Both the position numbers and the translations under genes were made by a program. Source: Sporosarcina sp. P2 (GTDB taxonomy: Bacteria; Bacillota; Bacilli; Bacillales_A; Planococcaceae). Taken from it: 64,000 nucleotides of DNA. Within the stretch, counting starts at the first letter, position 1; the number at the start of each line of letters is the position of its first letter. Under the pieces are notes generated by a model. That model was not told the DNA's origin. It made no database searches and was given only the letters and a program-made list of their open reading frames with translations. Shown here piece by piece: positions 62,641 to 64,000 of this stretch. The stretch spans positions 186,001-250,000 of the forward strand of contig NZ_PDYY01000002.1 of the NCBI RefSeq assembly GCF_002743255.1, given 5' to 3'.

Positions 62641-63054
62641 ATGTTAGATAAAACAGATATGCTTATCTTAGATGAACTATCTCAGAATAGTCGAATCACG
62701 ATGAAAGGATTGGGTGAAAAAGTCCATCTGACTGGACCTGCTACTTCGGCTAGAGTTGCGAAGTTAGAAGAAAATGGAGTGATTGAGGGTTATTCAATTA
62801 AAGTAAATAATGTAAAATTAGGTTGTTCTATACATGCCTTTATTACAATTTTTAACAAAAACGATTATCACCAACCTTTCCTATCATTCATAAAAACACA
62901 AGAACAGTACGTATTGAATAATTATAAAATCAGTGGCGATGGTTGTTATCTTCTTGAATGTAGATTTCCGTCCAATGAACTATTAGATAAATTTTTAATG
63001 GAATTAAATAAATATACAAATTATAAATTATCTATTGTTATTAATAAATCATAG
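62641..63054 (+). CDS. Lrp/AsnC-family regulator
   Basis: 137 residues: an N-terminal winged helix (TDMLILDELSQNSRITMKGL then LTGPATSARVAKLEENG) and a C-terminal RAM-like ligand domain (about 65-135). AAAGGAG precedes ATG. Divergent from the hydrolase-MFS operon across 120 bases, so it probably controls export and hydrolysis of a small ligand sensed by its RAM domain. Confidence 0.92.
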   Translation: MLDKTDMLILDELSQNSRITMKGLGEKVHLTGPATSARVAKLEENGVIEGYSIKVNNVKLGCSIHAFITIFNKNDYHQPFLSFIKTQEQYVLNNYKISGDGCYLLECRFPSNELLDKFLMELNKYTNYKLSIVINKS

Positions 63055-63166
63055 TTAAATGAGGGTTTGTGAATAAATGTACTTAAATTAACTGGTGCTT
63101 TAGTGGAATATTCGCTTTCCGAAATAATCAATCTTTTTTTAAAAAAACCAAACTTAAATCTGCTGG

Positions 63167-63214
63167 ATAAGAACCCATTTTGATCAATCTTTTGTTATTA
63201 AAATGGGTTCTTAT
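63167..63214 (+). terminator. Hairpin after Lrp gene
   Basis: 15-bp perfect stem ATAAGAACCCATTTT / AAAATGGGTTCTTAT with an 18-base loop. No strong T run follows, so termination is likely but not certain. The interval 63055-63390 holds no gene besides this and the IS21-like array. Confidence 0.6.
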
Positions 63215-63279
63215 TACTTATTGTAAAATAGGGTTTGGGAGGTGCTTATGATCAAACCTCTTTTTAAAGCTACACAAGT

Positions 63280-63362
63280 GGCTCCCTCACCCGCATTCAC
63301 TGGCTCTATTGTCCGCAACTCCGCACAGCTGGCTCAATCTGTCCGCAATACTCAATCAACGG
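63280..63362 (-). repeat. IS21-like terminal repeat array (inverted partner)
   Basis: The minus strand reads TTGATTGAGTATTGCGGA, then TTGAGCCA, GCGGA (twice), AGAGCCA, GCGGG and GGAGCCAC: the same ordered motifs as the 60.1 kb array, inverted. The pair encloses 3.1 kb with three genes. Confidence 0.7.
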
Positions 63363-63390
63363 AATGATTGCCTTCCTCCTTTTATAAGAA

Positions 63391-63720
63391 TCAATTAACA
63401 ACTTGCACGCTAAAGACTTCTGACACTTGTATTCTCTTTATTCCAAATGGATTTTCGAGAATAACAACATTAGATTGTAAATCAATATCTTCAACTATCC
63501 CTTGATGTTGAATGATTAATCCGTTAGCCCATGTTTTAACTAGGGTTTCGCATTTCTTCTTATATGCTAATTCGAGCTCTTCTTGAACCAATTGAAAATC
63601 CCACTCGTTCAGTTCCGGTCTTTCAGTATAATGATCCTGATCCATCCATTTTCGTAATTCGACTACATGCTCAGGTAGCATCATTCCCTGCCACTTGATG
63701 TTCCCACGGTCGCGAATCAT
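63391..63720 (-). CDS. YolD-family protein
   Basis: 109 residues beginning MIRDRGNIKWQGMMLPEHV, the YolD family signature. YolD-like proteins are encoded next to Y-family polymerases of the UvrX/YqjW type and are thought to regulate them. It lies 11 bases after the polymerase stop. Confidence 0.93.
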   Translation of the reverse strand: MIRDRGNIKWQGMMLPEHVVELRKWMDQDHYTERPELNEWDFQLVQEELELAYKKKCETLVKTWANGLIIQHQGIVEDIDLQSNVVILENPFGIKRIQVSEVFSVQVVN

Positions 63721-63731
63721 ACTACTATCAC

Positions 63732-64000
63732 CTATCCTTTATGTCCACCGACTAATTTTGATCTTTTAATAGCCGTCCCTGCATCTGTTAGTGAAACAGC
63801 CCTTAGGATTGCTGTTGACCCATAACGAGTCCTGATTTCATCCATAGTTGTACCAAGTTGTCGCACTTGCCATTTTTTCGTATCAAATAAACTCAATTGC
63901 ATCGAATGCTCATCTTCCAATTTTGTAATCGAAACGGATATTTGACGAACTGCTCGCTTATCATAGTTTTCATTCAATAAAACCATACAGACTTTGTAAA
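63732..64000 (-). CDS. Y-family DNA polymerase, UvrX/YqjW type (5' part outside window)
   Basis: The last 89 codons of a UvrX/ImpB-type error-prone polymerase, open to the window edge without a start. The little-finger tail is recognisable: NENYDKRAVRQISVSITKLE, MQLSLFDTKKW, and a C-terminal TDAGTAIKRSKLVGGHKG. It forms an operon with yolD. The pair is common in Bacillales chromosomes, prophages and plasmids, so it does not prove that the island has ended. Confidence 0.9.
   Translation of the reverse strand, partial: YKVCMVLLNENYDKRAVRQISVSITKLEDEHSMQLSLFDTKKWQVRQLGTTMDEIRTRYGSTAILRAVSLTDAGTAIKRSKLVGGHKG

Overview
The window looks like chromosomal DNA of a low-GC, spore-forming Gram-positive of the Bacillales. 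Sporosarcina or another Planococcaceae is my best guess. Supporting signs are the conserved block floA / nfeD / rpsU / deoC / mtaB, strong AGGAGG-type ribosome sites with many TTG and GTG starts, SpoIIP-like and SLH proteins, CadC/CzcD/CzcO/BdbCD-type genes and a UvrX-YolD pair. The genus is an inference from gene content; no search was run.

Layout. (1) 1-5.0 kb: core genes on the minus strand (floA partial, nfeD, rpsU, deoC, mtaB). In Bacillus subtilis the dnaK-dnaJ-prmA-rsmE block precedes mtaB. Here a gene-poor junction (5.0-5.7 kb) leads into accessory DNA that fills the rest of the window. (2) 5.7-16.1 kb: a defence-like region. It holds a two-gene unit of an HSP90/sacsin-like GHKL ATPase plus an AlbA-TIR protein (6.3-9.7 kb), short orphan genes between IS21-like terminal repeat arrays (9.9-12.0 kb), and a four-gene unit of unknown protein, small coiled coil, MoxR AAA+ ATPase and VWA protein (12.0-15.9 kb) that is studded with terminator-like hairpins. 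(3) 16.4-28.7 kb: an arsC remnant, merA/merR with a textbook MerR promoter, a ZIP transporter, czcO-czcD, copC-copD-bdbD-bdbC, cadC-cadA with a CadC operator, and a Mn-type CDF exporter. (4) 28.9-42.4 kb: copper functions. These are CueP, YdhK, a Cys-rich four-helix Cu store (Csp), a multicopper oxidase, a two-component system, a CuA-type cupredoxin lipoprotein, a copA remnant, an MFS transporter, copA, copZ and csoR. (5) 42.5-48.3 kb: envelope genes: NlpC/P60-SLH hydrolase, TlpA-like thioredoxin, ftsX, ftsE, a second SpoIIP-like amidase and a membrane cupredoxin. (6) 48.5-60.0 kb: copB, then lgt, resC, resB, ccdA, a CcdA-like protein, a BNR-repeat lipoprotein, a second two-component system and a ResA-like oxidoreductase. 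(7) 60.1-63.4 kb: a cassette (MFS, metallo-hydrolase, Lrp-type regulator) between inverted IS21-like terminal arrays. (8) 63.4-64.0 kb: yolD and the 3' end of a uvrX-type polymerase gene.

How it fits together. Regions 3-6 would handle Hg, Cd/Zn, Mn and above all Cu. Cytosolic Cu(I) would be sensed by CsoR, carried by CopZ, stored by Csp and exported by CopA and CopB. Outside the membrane it would meet CopC/CopD, CueP, YdhK, cupredoxins and a multicopper oxidase. Many of these are lipoproteins or thiol-dependent proteins, so the linked lgt, BdbCD, CcdA, ResBC and TlpA/ResA genes could serve their maturation. Why an extra ftsEX set and cell-wall hydrolases sit among them is not explained by known metal biology.

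Most novel candidates: the GHKL ATPase + AlbA-TIR pair, the hairpin-rich MoxR-VWA unit, and cargo bounded by IS21-like ends with no transposase. No rRNA, tRNA, CRISPR array or intact transposase was seen.
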